Below the pieces are notes generated by a model. It ran no database searches. It was not told where the DNA came from and was given only the letters and a program-made list of their open reading frames with translations. A stretch of 64,000 nt of DNA. Source: Chimonanthus salicifolius. Lineage: Eukaryota > Streptophyta > Magnoliopsida > Laurales > Calycanthaceae. The position numbers were made by a program, and so were the translations under genes. The stretch is taken from positions 49,102,111 to 49,166,110 of the forward strand of contig CM023537.1 of assembly GCA_013350335.1 (NCBI GenBank), read 5' to 3'. Within the stretch, counting starts at the first letter, position 1, and each line of letters opens with the position of its first letter. Positions 24,526 through 35,939 of the stretch are shown piece after piece.

Positions 24526-25305
24526 GGCGCGGACTTATAGACACCCGATTTTTCTATCTCTATACACTTTTTTTTTTTAGATTTTCATAGTAAATTACCA
24601 TTTTACCCCCGTATTTTCATTCATTCGAATAAACGGCGCAAGTATAATTTCAATTCATTCAAATGAATGGGCTGAACAGTAACATAGAATACTGCTCAGC
24701 CCCATTCATTATTTAAATGATGCTACAGTTGTAGTATTATTTAAATAATAAAATTTATTTTAAAACTTTAAAGTTATTTTTTGAGCTAATTACGATAATC
24801 TGATAAAAATACTTTAAGACTTCAAGATCTTTTGACACTCCTAAATACTTAAAACATAATATTTTACAAATAAGGGTATCCTTCGGCTGTGTTGAAAATA
24901 CATTTGAGAGTGTCAAAAGATCTTGAAGTTTTAAAATATTTTTATCAGGCTATCGTAATTAGTCCGGATATTCAATTTGAGAAATTTTAAAAATACACAC
25001 TCCTCAAAAAATAACTTTAAAGTTTTTTTTAAAAAAAATTATTATTTAAATAATACTACAAGCATTGTTGGAATGAATCGTCTCTTCATTCGAATAAATG
25101 AAGTTAAACAGTATTCCGTGTTACTGTTCAGCCCATTCATTCGAATGAATTGAAATTATACTTAGGCATTCATTCGAATGAATGTCAAAATGAACTGGCA
25201 GTTCATTCGAATGAATGAAAACGTAGGGGTAAAATGATAATTTGCTACGAAAATCTGAAAACGGGTGTATAGAGGCAAAAAAATTGGGTGTCAGTAAGTC
25301 ACGCC
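24526..25305. mobile_element. 780-bp fold-back MULE
   Basis: TTAAAATT flanks the element at 24518-24525 and 25306-25313. The ends are GGCGCGGACTTATAGACACC and, inward from the right, GGCGTGACTTACTGACACC. The two halves are inverted copies almost to the centre (for example AAGATCTTTTGACAC near 24825 against GTGTCAAAAGATCTT near 24910), so it could fold into a near-complete hairpin. TTCGAA-containing motifs (ATTCATTCGAATGAATG) lie near both ends. The TIRs match the larger MULE at 46541-51401, making this a non-autonomous member of that family. Confidence 0.88.
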
Positions 25306-25313
25306 TTAAAATT

Positions 25314-26385
25314 AACTGGGTAAAAATCGATGGTACAGATGAAATTCAATCTACTTATCGCTTATCAAGCATACTTTCAATCTATATAATTTATTTTTAT
25401 ATTGAGATCATCAAAAATTAATAAAAGTAGTGCCATCTTTTGAGGTATACTTTCACACGTCCACAGTCTTTTACACATTGTATCTAGAATTCTAGATTAT
25501 ATGAGATCTACTAGCAATTCTTCAAATAATTTATACAATTCTCCAAATTGCTGGTTCGAACTAATCAAAAAATTTAATATAATATTCGATTTTAGTCGGG
25601 CCAGCAATTTGGTTCAGCACACGGGTCGGGTCATCAATTCGGGTTTGGTTGGGTTGAACAATTCGGGTTGAGTCGGATCAGGTTCAATAATTTTTATATG
25701 AGTTGCATTGAGTTTATTAAAATCTGAATCGACCCGCCTGAATTTCAACCCTAAATTATATCAACAATAAAAGACAAGGACTTTTAAAAATTATTTTAGC
25801 TAAAGTTTTCATTAATAGCCCATTGATATCCATTTTGAGAAATATAAAGAAATTTTAAAATTTTGAAATTGCTATAGCAACCTAAAAATTTGATTTTAAA
25901 AAATTAGTTGAAATTTTGACTCATTCCACACATTTATTTATTTATTAAATTATAAATTAATAGTCAAAGAAATTGAAATTTTAGGGAAGTATTTTGATTT
26001 CCTGCAATCAAAATATTATTATAAAAAAAGATAAATTTAACATAGACTCCTTATTTCACTATATTAAGAAGGCCTTTCCCATCAATCATGTATAAAAATC
26101 ATCTAATTATTTTTTCTATTTAATTAAAATTGACAGCTAAAATCAAATTGTTCAAATACTCAATTTTGTTTTATTTTAGATCTAATGAGTATTAATTATA
26201 AAATTAGATTTTTTTTTAGTAAATGGGTGATCTGCCTCATCTAAAGGTTGAGAATATGTTTTGTTGGTATCAAAATATTGGGCCTAAATTTTTTGATCCA
26301 AGAGGGAATCATTCTGAAAATATTGAAAAAAAATATTTTGTAACATAAACTAAAATTTCGTAAAAAATATATGAAATATCAATTT
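25314..26385. other. AT-rich region upstream of the RING gene
   Basis: No gene. Positions 25590-25740 hold degenerate CGGGT / ACCCG repeats of the kind seen in the hAT-like elements at 44715 and 52772, but without definable ends. The rest is AT-rich. Confidence 0.4.
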
Positions 26386-26588
26386 TATATATTTGAAAAA
26401 AGAAGTAGATTATTTTGATGAAACTGAGTCCAACCTAGGGTTATCGATACTCAATTTACAGTACAAATATCTCTCTCTACCGTTCGAAGTGGAATACTCT
26501 CTCTCCCACCTGCTCTCTCTCGCTTGTATGTGCTCTGTATTTCTCGCTCTACGTCTTGCTTTATGAGTCTTGGCAATTCCGTGGACAC
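26386..26588 (+). promoter_or_regulatory. Putative core promoter and pyrimidine-rich leader of the RING gene
   Basis: TATATATTT at 26386-26394 is followed, from about 26469, by a CT-rich tract (CTCTCTCTACC, CTCTCTCTCCC, GCTCTCTCTCGC), as is common in plant 5' leaders. The position relative to the ATG suits a TATA box and Y-patch leader. Inference only. Confidence 0.35.
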
Positions 26589-27587
26589 ATGGGAATTTCG
26601 GACGACCTCTATCTCTGTCTGTCCGAAGACGAACAATCCGACGACTTCATGTTTGTCGATTGTCCGATCGATGTCAACGACTCCATGATCGTCGACTCTG
26701 ACTCCGAACAACTTCTCCCCACCGATTTCGATATCCAAGACTTTCAAACATCCTATTTGGATTCAGATACGGATACGGATCCCAAATTCTCTGATGGGAA
26801 AGAGGAAAGCGATAGAAGCATCCAACAAACCCAATTTACTCTGGAAGAGTTTTTCGACCCGGATTTGAATCCAATTGGCGGCTCAGATTCTCAAATGTTC
26901 GATTTGGATTTAGAATCATATACGGATCCCTATCTCTCTAACGGGGTTGAGGTAAACGATGGAAACATCCTACATACCCATTTTTTTACCGATGAATTTT
27001 ACCAGGATTTGAATCCCATTGGAAGCTCAGATTCTCAGTTTTTTGAAGAGAATGTGGAAGTGGGTACTGATCTTTTGGAGCTAGGGTTCGGTTTAGGGTT
27101 TGAGATTGAAGATGATGATTATTGTTATGATGAGATTATTGATGACAATGAAGGGGATGATAATAGAGATAGGTTCTTTGAGCGGAATCTGGGCGCTGAA
27201 TTTGTCGAATCTGTAGAATTCTTTGATCCCCCTGACAGCAACTTGAGTCTACTGATTTTCATTACAATTGGATCAGATACCAATTCTGGTGATGGTCAGA
27301 TTGCTCCAATTGATTTTGATTCAATCAGGGGTAGCCTTCCAGCTGCAAAATCTGTTGTCCAGAATCTGCCAACGGTCATCCTCAAGAATGCCATTTGTGC
27401 AGTTTGTAAGGATGAGATTTCATTGGAGGAAGAAGCAAAGTGCCTCCCATGTACGCACCATTACCATGGAGAGTGCATTTTGCCTTGGCTGGGGATTCAG
27501 AACACTTGCCCTGTCTGTCGATTTGAATTACCTACTGATGATCCTGATTATGAGCATTGGAGAAGGCAGAGGATCATCAGTGGGTAA
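26589..27587 (+). CDS. RING-H2 finger protein, probable E3 ubiquitin ligase
   Basis: Intronless frame of about 332 codons. I prefer the ATG at 26589 ([16 protein letters not shown]) over one 33 bp upstream at 26556, because the extra residues look like leader sequence. The first 230 residues are strongly acidic and of low complexity, with repeats of the type DLNPIG-SDSQ. The C-terminus has a canonical RING-H2 domain with spacing C-x2-C-x14-C-x1-H-x2-H-x2-C-x10-C-x2-C (27396-27518), including [18 protein letters not shown] and [12 protein letters not shown]. This zinc-binding fold recruits ubiquitin-charged E2 enzymes, and the flanking sequence resembles the CIP8/RDUF/AIP2-like plant group. 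Substrate and location are unknown. The last residues (IISG) and the stop codon come from an inverted copy of the gene's own RING sequence. The ancestral end was probably EHWRRQRST, still readable at 27696-27725. Confidence 0.9.
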   Translation: MGISDDLYLCLSEDEQSDDFMFVDCPIDVNDSMIVDSDSEQLLPTDFDIQDFQTSYLDSDTDTDPKFSDGKEESDRSIQQTQFTLEEFFDPDLNPIGGSDSQMFDLDLESYTDPYLSNGVEVNDGNILHTHFFTDEFYQDLNPIGSSDSQFFEENVEVGTDLLELGFGLGFEIEDDDYCYDEIIDDNEGDDNRDRFFERNLGAEFVESVEFFDPPDSNLSLLIFITIGSDTNSGDGQIAPIDFDSIRGSLPAAKSVVQNLPTVILKNAICAVCKDEISLEEEAKCLPCTHHYHGECILPWLGIQNTCPVCRFELPTDDPDYEHWRRQRIISG

Positions 27588-27695
27588 TTCAAATCGACAG
27601 ACAGGGCAAGTGTTCCGAATCCCCAGCCAAGGCAAAATGCACTCTCCATGGTAATGGTGCGTACATGGGAGGCACTTTGCTTCTTCCTCCAATGA
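27420..27695. repeat. 126-bp near-perfect inverted duplication of the RING coding sequence
   Basis: Arm 1 (27420-27545) lies inside the RING-H2 coding region. Arm 2 (27570-27695) is its reverse complement with only two mismatches (27533/27582 and 27499/27616). The spacer is 24 nt. A 24-bp direct repeat ATGAGCATTGGAGAAGGCAG (plus AGGA) occurs in and beside the spacer (27550-27573) and immediately after arm 2 (27692-27715). This suggests a template-switch event that inserted arm 2. The minus strand therefore also encodes the second half of the RING finger. A transcript through this region would form a hairpin of about 126 bp. Confidence 0.97.
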
Positions 27696-27725
27696 GCATT
27701 GGAGAAGGCAGAGGAGCACTTGAGT

Positions 27726-29285
27726 TGGTGGCCTTGACATGAACAATTGGACTCTACAGATACCAGATTTTTAAATTGTAAAAAATCAGTTTTGCAAAGA
27801 GAACTCAACCACATTGGATTATGATAGTGTAGACCTGAAACTGCAGTATATGTTCATTTCATTTTTTATGCTGTATAATGCCAAATGCTGATGAAAATAT
27901 AAAGAAAGCCACTGGGAATGTACATGGATACATTGCTGTTGTAAAGGTACATTGTAATGACTTTTTAATTCTCTTTTCATTAAGTTGTTTTTCAATAGAT
28001 AAGGAGAATAATAAGAGAAATTGATTTTTCTGATCCATTTTGTTCTATTCAGTGCTGAGTTTAAAATTTCAATGAAATCCTATATACTGGGCCATGAATG
28101 GCCAGACCCAATATTTTTTTCAATATGGATTGTGGGTCCGTTTCTGAAAAAAAAAAACTTGATGCTTTGCATTGTTTATATATCACTCTCCACTCTCCCT
28201 AAGTGTCTTTGTTTAGTAGTTGTGTGCTTGTTCATTATTAGGTAGTTGTTTGTGATATATTTCTTGTTGATTGACAAGAGAAGCTTGGATTATATCATTA
28301 CTGAGAACTAAAATCTGCTTTTAGAACTTTACCCCATGTCCAGCTCATCCCTAATTAGCTACATTTTATGATAAGCACAGCGAAAATGCCAAACATTTGA
28401 CATGGATAAAAAGAAATGAAAATTGATATCTAGTTCTAGTAAATACATTTTGAGAAAGCAGGTGCCTGCTGCAAAAAGAACATAGTTTAGGCTAATCAAA
28501 GATGAGCCAGGACAAATGCCTAAAAGTTGTCTGAATTCTCGAGCAACAATATGAGCCTTGTACTGATTACTAGAACCATTCTACTTGTGTTTCAATATAA
28601 ACAGCTAGTTAGATTCAATGATTGTTTTCTGGTCAAAAGTAGTATTGAATTGAAATATGATTTTGGAGAAGAGCATCCATTTCATTAGACATTGCTTATT
28701 GCTATGGAGTTGAAGAAAGTACTTCTTGCCAATACTTGGGCTTAGATGAATAATCAAGAGTTGCAACAAGGGCCCGGCAGGTAGGACACAAGATCAGTTT
28801 GATGCTCCTTACCATAAAACAAAAGAAGATATTGTCGAGGAGGCAAAGTCTCTTTGGGTTGTTTTGATTGAAATCAATGTTTATGAACTCTAAGAATTTT
28901 ATCTTAGGCAGGTGTGATGAGATCAGTAGGTATTTTAAAACATAGAAAGTGAAGAACTTGTTTGTTTATTTTAGACTGTTAATTAAAGAGATGTAAACAA
29001 TCACCAATAAAGAATATTAGGTTCATTAACAAGACATTATAATTCGAAGATTGTAGGATTCTGAAGATCCCACAAGTCTCACGTTATCATCTGGTGGGTT
29101 ATGAGGGGATGAGACACTAATTTTGTACATGATTTTTGGGTTTTGTCATGGTAAAAAAAGCAGAAAATAATAAAGAATCGAGAGAAATAGTAAAGTGAAC
29201 TAAGTATTAATGTGGAAAACAGAAGCAATAAATAGAATCAAGGAAAGACAATATCAAGCATGGATTAGTGGGAAAAAAGAAAAGT
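27726..29285. other. Sequence downstream of the RING gene
   Basis: Probably 3' untranslated and intergenic sequence. No further exon was recognised. A block at 28303-28362 (TTTTAGAACTTTACCCCAT and flanks) recurs in diverged form at 33660-33720. Confidence 0.4.
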
Positions 29286-29465
29286 AGGCCAAAAATGCCT
29301 TGGGCGCTAAATTAGAAAAGGGAATGAGAAGAAAACATAGCAAACTTAATGGAGGGTCTGGTCTTGACAAAATTGAATGGAAGATAAGAACTCAAAGAGT
29401 TGACCCCAGATAGATGGGATTAGTGGCTTTGATGATAATGATAATGATAATGATTATGATAGTAT
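29286..29465 (+). mobile_element. 3' end of an RTE-type LINE
   Basis: GACCCCAGATAGATGGGATTAGTGGCTTTGATG followed by (ATA ATG)n repeats is the characteristic 3' terminus of plant RTE-type LINEs: 'ACCCCA..TGGGATTA.GGCTTTGATG' plus a short tandem tail. Only about 150 bp of the element is recognisable, as expected for 5' truncation. The antisense LINE at 59944 ends in the same motif. Confidence 0.65.
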
Positions 29466-32400
29466 AAGGACAAACTAGGTATACAATATAAGAAAATACA
29501 ACAACACAGGAAATAAACAAATTTGAATTTTTGTGAATTTTGTAATTCTAAGATGGAATCAAAATTTCATACTTGAAAGGGGGTCAATGAGAAAACAAAA
29601 TCACCAACAATCAGCTAAATTTATGCTCTACCAAATGATGAAGGCTTAGAGACTTGGATGGGATCTCTGTCAGTACTGTTATTTTTGCACAAAGATAAAG
29701 GTGGGCAAGAGCATTAGTTGATCCTTTCTCCTTGGCCCACTAAGCTCTCACCTGCTTTGCATACCATGTTGATTTAGTTGATGATGAAGAAGGAAGATTG
29801 AGAGAGAGAATTTAGAATAAAGGAGAGCGTATGTGATGGAGAGCACCACACCTTGTTATATGCATATAGTTGCTCTTTGTTATGGGATAAGTGATAATCC
29901 TCATTATACTAAGTCTTATCTCATCAATTCTAATCATATTTCAACAAGCTTTCCAACTACTGTTACCTTTTGCAAAAATAGATCTCTTGAATTGCACACG
30001 ACTAGTGTAATCCACCAAGTAGTAATTAAAATGGTGTCCTTCTATTTCCTTATAGTGGTAACAAAATGATTTGACTTTATATACATACGCATGTATGCGC
30101 ACATACAACTACTGGATGCCCTTTCTAGGGCCTACTTTTTCAGAGTTCTACATCATGGGCTAGAGTGTAGCATCTTGGGAATCTTGTGACGATTTTGGTG
30201 GACAAAATCTCACCTGGTTTGCTTGTGCTAACCATTCATTTTGCTAGATTGCATAAGATGTGGATGATTCAAACATTGTTTTTTGTGTTAATAGAAACCC
30301 AGTCTGTTGGCAGCTTGGCATAGCATAAACTGATTAAAAAACAAAACTTGTCATGCCTCATCTTGTGCAAATGATGCAATCTTGATCTCTTGAATCACAT
30401 TGTTCACATTATCTAGAGGAATTAATTAAAAGATGCATTCACTTGATTTCAAATATGTTTTAGCATTGCTATACCTGATTTCATATACTCATGACATGTA
30501 TGTGGAGGCTGGCTATTTGTGGTTTTATGCTGAGAATGCTAATATGTTCATTAACTACTAAGATCATAAGTGAATTTGTTGACTAAGTTCAATATTTGTT
30601 GTCTGTTGTTCATTTTGGTTTTCTTGATAGTAGCATAAGGCTAATAACAGTGTTTTACATTGCAAAGCTGGGTGGTTTCCTCTCTCTTTAATAAAATGAT
30701 CACCATCATTATAAAAAAAAGTTTTTTTTTTTAATGTTTTGGTGGTCTTGATGGACAATGTTTTTGACTTAGAGCTATTAATTTATGGACTACATATTGC
30801 CCAATAAGCATTAGTCTTGTGGTTGGCTTGTTTAAAAGGCGGTCACCATTATTTAAAGGGTTATGTCACCATTGTTGAAACTTTGGACCTGATAATTTTT
30901 ACATGGGTTTTGATGCATCAGGACATTCAGTGAGCCATTTCTTAGAAGTGAAGTTCATGGTTTAGTGATTTAGATTTTGTTTATTTGTTGGCACAAGATG
31001 GTCTTCTTTCTGGACGTCCACCTTTTTTTTTTTTACCATTAAATTGGACATCTAGGATATTCTCGATTGAGCGAAGATTTTTTTGGTGGCATTTCTAATG
31101 AGGATTTTAGTGAGCATTTCTAGCAATGATTCATATTATGGTTAAACTGAATGACTGAAATAAGAATACTAATAGAATAACAAACTTCTGGATTAAAATG
31201 TTAGTCAGTGGTGTCACGAGAAAGAAATTAACCATGAACAAGTGAAATATTGGATGGAGTGTGGTTTCCTTATAGATGACTCCAGCTACTAAATTTTTAA
31301 TGAGAAAACTATTCTAGATATTTCTAATGAGGATTTTAGTGAAACTGCATTATTGTCTCTCTAGCAATTGGTCTTGTGTCTCTGTGCATGTGAGTAGATC
31401 CATGCTGGGACTTGAAATTGTCTTTGATTAATAACACGCCATTCGGTTTCAAGTTCTGTTCCTTTTTTCCCTGTTGCATGGATGTCTGTTGAATTCCACG
31501 AATTTAGCTTGCATTTTGTGCGTTATTTATCTATTGGGTCTCCCCTTTTGACCTATTATTTTCATTGAGGAGCAAGGCACTATGGAAATTGGTAGTGGTG
31601 GCCATAGCTTCGGCCTATTTTGGAAGGAAACATACCTTCACTGATACATTTAAGAAATCATGGGTGACCCAGTAAATATCTTATCTTGATAGTCCCATGT
31701 TGGCTAAAAAATTCATTGCTCATATGCATTAAGAAAAAGCTAACCTTGCATTGATTCATTCAAGTGTATATGATTTCATCCAAAATTGGTGCTGATATTC
31801 ATGGATTATTTCTTTTCTCCTATCTCATCTCATATGTGTTTGCCACTTTGCATTTAGGAAATGCCCTTTAACAATGAGGTAGCTTTTTAAATGCAGAAGG
31901 CCTGTCATTTATTGGTAAGGCCATCTATTGAAGCTTTGGTTCGTATCAGACTTGGAAAAAGAAAGCGATCATCCCCCTTATTTTGTGAAGAGAACTTTTT
32001 GATCTTTGGGTTTAGGATTCCCTCTAGCTGCATCATCCATGGTTTCCAATCTTGAAAGGAAAGATTTTTTTTTTTTAAGATTGTTGTCACTAAAATCCAT
32101 ATGGCTATTCTAGTATTGGGTAACTGAATCATCTCTAGCTAAACTATTCTTGCATCTCAATATGTTTGCCTTGAGCTATTTCTCTCTCATTAACATGCAC
32201 TTCTTTATGGCTCTTCCTTTGTTCTAGATATAACCCTGTGTCTATTAAGAGAAATGTCTTGAATTGATCCTGCAATCATCCATCCTATCACGATATAATA
32301 GAGGAACTTCCATAACTGTTACAACACATGGTATCTATGTAGATTGGGGTATACAGGATAAAGGAGACATTGTCATCAGTTGCTTCTATTTCTAAGCTGC

Positions 32401-32805
32401 TAGAAATTTAACATCTCTTTGGTAGAATGAATATATGTCCTCCTTTTTAGTCCCTAGGAGAAACCTCTAGAAAAGAGGATTCTCTATCTGGCAGAATCTC
32501 CATAAAATCTCTCCCAATTGAAATGTACCCCTTATTGATATATAAATGACCAATCATGTCTTGTCTATCTTCCAAGAGAGAGAGAGAGAGACCTTAAAAA
32601 TGCACTCATTTCATTGCCAGTAGCCTCGCATCTTTTATAGTGTCCTCTCAATGTTATCCTTTTGTCCTGCATCTTAGCCCTCTTCTCTCGTGGAATTCAG
32701 GAACATTTCTACTGATGACATCTTGCGTGCTTGGAAAGATTGTGTTGACTTAGCTTAATTTCTTCTCCTTGTGTAGCTTTCTGTGTCTTGCGCTTATCAT
32801 GGGTG
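29466..32805. other. No recognisable gene
   Basis: Moderately AT-rich sequence. All open frames are short and lack motifs. A (GA)n run is at 32576-32590. Confidence 0.4.
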
Positions 32806-32934
32806 TATTGGGGTCACGGGCTTCTGTTTCCTTTTTATCTCCTTGTTTTCTTTCTATCTCCTTTGTTTTTTCATTTGCACCTCTGGTGCCCCCTTATCTT
32901 TTAATATAATCACCATTCAAAAAAACGATCATTT
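32806..32934 (+). mobile_element. Truncated LINE 3' end (L1-like)
   Basis: GGGTGTATTGGGGTCACGGG, a T-rich stretch, GCACCTCTGGTGCCCCC and ATAATCACCATTC before an A run. A diverged second copy lies at 33972-34072. The composition and A-tail resemble L1-type LINE 3' untranslated regions. No coding sequence is visible. Confidence 0.45.
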
Positions 32935-33971
32935 TGCCCAATGAATCAATGATGGCTACCAATTTCTTGTTAAACCCCTCCACTATTGGACTGCACATAA
33001 CTTAAGGTTGAGGTTGACCCTCAATGCTAGTTGATCTTCTGAAGTGGTAAAATACATTGCTTATTTCCATTGAACCCCAGATTTTGTCTCATGGCCAATA
33101 CTACACCAATGAAAACACTTATTCCAAATTGACTTTCAGTTTGGAGTCTGCTTTGGAAGATAGTAAGTTGGCATCATGATTATCCTCATATTATAGTGTT
33201 CTTTTGGGAAAATAAATCCAGATTTATTTCTGGTGTCACAAGTTAGGGGTGTATTATTAATTTAGAAAAGAAAAGAAAAGTTAGGGTGTATTTGACATGG
33301 GCTGTAAATGGTTACTTCCTAGTCCCTTATTGTCAACCCCAAAACCATCGAGCGACCAACCATAAACCTCTTGCTTTCAGCAGGTGTTTTCTTAGGCATC
33401 TGTTTGGATATTCATCGTTCATCATAGAATATCTAATCATTTATTGGTAGCAACATGTTCATCTTAATGAATCAATATTTGAGTGAGAAGAAGGTGAAAT
33501 ATATTGAAGAAATGGTAGTGTTCACATTCTTAATATTATATGATGGAAAACAGACAAACAAAGACAAGCCTGAAAACTACTGACTGAAATATTAATGCCT
33601 GTCTAAATTCCTCCAATGAACAAACTAATTGACTAGAGAAAGTTGGTTCAATTCTTGACTGAGAACTAGAATCTGTTTTTAGAACTTTACCCCATCTCAG
33701 GTGCATCCCTGAATTAACTACTCCAGCCAAATGGAGAATATTGCTGCATCAACCAACAGCCGAGAGATGATGATAACCCAGATATACCTTTGTATCATCA
33801 ATATCCTGCTTGAATTTGTGTCCAACCATTGGAGTTGAAACAATGTCAGTGCTTGAATATAAGCCATAAAAGAAGGCATGCATGCTATTTGGAATGGGTG
33901 AAACACCACAAGCTTCAGTTACAGTGGCAATGTCTGAAAGAAAGCTGTAATACTGGTAATCTATTTTTTTT
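32935..33971. other. No recognisable gene
   Basis: Nothing coding recognised. 33660-33720 duplicates 28303-28362. Confidence 0.4.
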
Positions 33972-34072
33972 AGGGTGTATTGGGGCCACGGGTTGTTTGT
34001 TTCTCTGTTTTGTTTTCTGTACTTGCACCTATGATACCTCTTTTTATAAATATATTAACCATTCAAAAAAAA
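33972..34072 (+). mobile_element. Truncated LINE 3' end (L1-like), second copy
   Basis: AGGGTGTATTGGGGCCACGGG, T-rich stretch, GCACCTATGATACC, ATATTAACCATTC and an A run. Homologous to 32806-32934, slightly shorter. Confidence 0.45.
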
Positions 34073-35208
34073 ATACTGATCATCCATTTTGCTACTTAGA
34101 ATCTGATCCTGTCAATAAAAAACTTGTGGTTTGATGACCTCCATTGCCAAATACTTGGCGGAAGGCATCCATTTTGAACTTTGAGTTCTTATTTGGGCAT
34201 GCATATTGAACATGTCCCAGCTCACCATATACCCTACAAGAATTCCTTTCCTTAAATGTTTCATTGAGTTCAACAAGCTTCTTTTAATTGAGCACAGTTA
34301 AGTTTTTTTTACCCATTCCCACAACAATACACATGCTGAAGAGGAACTACCCAGGGAAATGCAACTTATAGCATGATTTCTTTGATCTTGTTTCTCCGAA
34401 GTCATCAATGGCCATAATATTGTTGACTGGCTAGCATTGTGGTTCTCAGGGACTCTCTGCATGACTATGGTGGAAGTATCATCTAGAGTGAACTAATTCC
34501 CACATCTTCACATCCAGTAACACCATACCTGCATCTGAACATGCACACACAGTGCATCAAGAAAATGTATTATAGGTATCATGAAAGTAAAGCTTGTTAT
34601 TATGAAATGTCAACAAAATACATCAAGAAGATGTATTGATGGTCATTGGGAAGGCTGCATGCCAGAAAGCACGTTAGTGAGTTTCAAGGATATTAGTAAG
34701 CATTGGTAGCAAAGTCAAAAAGAAAGGAAGATGTTTAAATGTTTTCTCTTGCATCAACAACCTCACTGATGCAGGAACCTGAGAGACATGATGTAGATGG
34801 CTTCTTTGTTCAATTTTGGCTTGGTTATTATTTAGAAAGATCAGATTTAGATAGTTTATGTAATTAAAAAGTCAGGTTGCTTGGGGATTCTGAAATCTCT
34901 GTTTTAGTAAGTTTGCTTGTGTTAGAAGTAGGAAATCATTTGCTTTTGTTTTTCTTATTGGTCCCACATAAGAGGGCCTTACTATCTTGTTCTAAAACAA
35001 GTTATCCATCTTTAAATAAGGAGAGGAGTGGGTTCATTGAATTTTGTTTGAGAAGAAATTCATGTAGAACTTGTGGAGTGGACTTCTGAAGACTGCATCT
35101 ATGTTGGTGTTTTTTAGGCTTGGAAACGTGGGGTTATTCAGTCTATATGCTTGGAGCCTTGGAGCACATGAATTTTCGAGTACGAGAGTATGCCTCATGT
35201 TGTTTTGA
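34073..35208. other. No recognisable gene
   Basis: No supported coding sequence. The 70-codon frame at 34877-35089 has no recognisable motif. Confidence 0.4.
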
Positions 35209-35467
35209 TTTTTTCTTAAATCCCCTTCCCTTTCTCTTCATTTTTTCTTTTTGGTGTTTTCAGCAGGGGAGGATTTAGATGCTTCCTCACAATTGTGTAG
35301 AGCCACTTCCATCATGTCATTCCCGAGGGGTAGAAGTTTTTTCTTAAATCCCCTTCCCTTTCTCTTCATTTTTTCTTTTTGGTGTTTTCAGCAGGGGAGG
35401 ATTTAGATGCTTCCTCACAATTGTGTAGAGCCACTTCCATCATGTCATTCCCGAGGGGTAGAAGTTT
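35209..35467. repeat. Perfect 128-bp tandem duplication
   Basis: Two adjacent copies (35209-35336 and 35337-35467) beginning TTTTTTCTTAAATCCCC and ending in GGGGTAGAAGTTT. I see no difference between the copies, which implies a recent event or an assembly duplication. Confidence 0.95.
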
Positions 35468-35939
35468 CTGTGAGATCTAAGGCACTTGTCAAAATGAGAT
35501 CTATAATTGACCCCCGCAACTCCAATGGGGAAAAAATCTCTAGTTAACTGTTTGCATAGTAAACCGCTCGTCATTGCCTGAAAGATGAAGGCTAAGAAAG
35601 CCAAGAACAAGAAGGGCAAGAAGCAGGTAAAAAGTGCAGAAGGGCATCAACTGGGTGATGATTTGGAAGAGTAACAAGCAGCACAAGTGGTGTTAGCACA
35701 TCCTCCATGAAAGTAGGTGTATTGAGTGGGAGAATGAGAATCCAATTTGTTTTCTCTCTGTTTGGGTGGGGTGGAATATGAGTTCCTCAGGTTGTGTTTT
35801 ACTTTTGAATAGAAATTGCTTCTGCCACTTTTGTATTGTTGTATTCTGAGATTAGAATGGAATGTCTAATTTTTCCTATTTTTATTTACTAATTTACTTA
35901 AATTGCTGTAAATTGTCAGCATCTAAAGGATCTTTTGAC
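35468..35939. other. Spacer with a 29-codon basic frame
   Basis: A short frame at 35585-35674 encodes a lysine-rich peptide (MKAKKAKNKKGKKQ...). No family recognised and no support beyond the open frame. It could be a fragment of an exon or retrocopy. Confidence 0.3.

Noticed and set aside
27528..27814. Minus-strand RING-finger ORF
   Set aside because: It is the inverted arm of the upstream gene plus flanking sequence. It contains only half a RING domain and has no independent start signal.
29833..30758. Several 60-80 codon frames downstream of the RING gene
   Set aside because: AT-driven frames without motifs; no splice-consistent chain of exons could be built.
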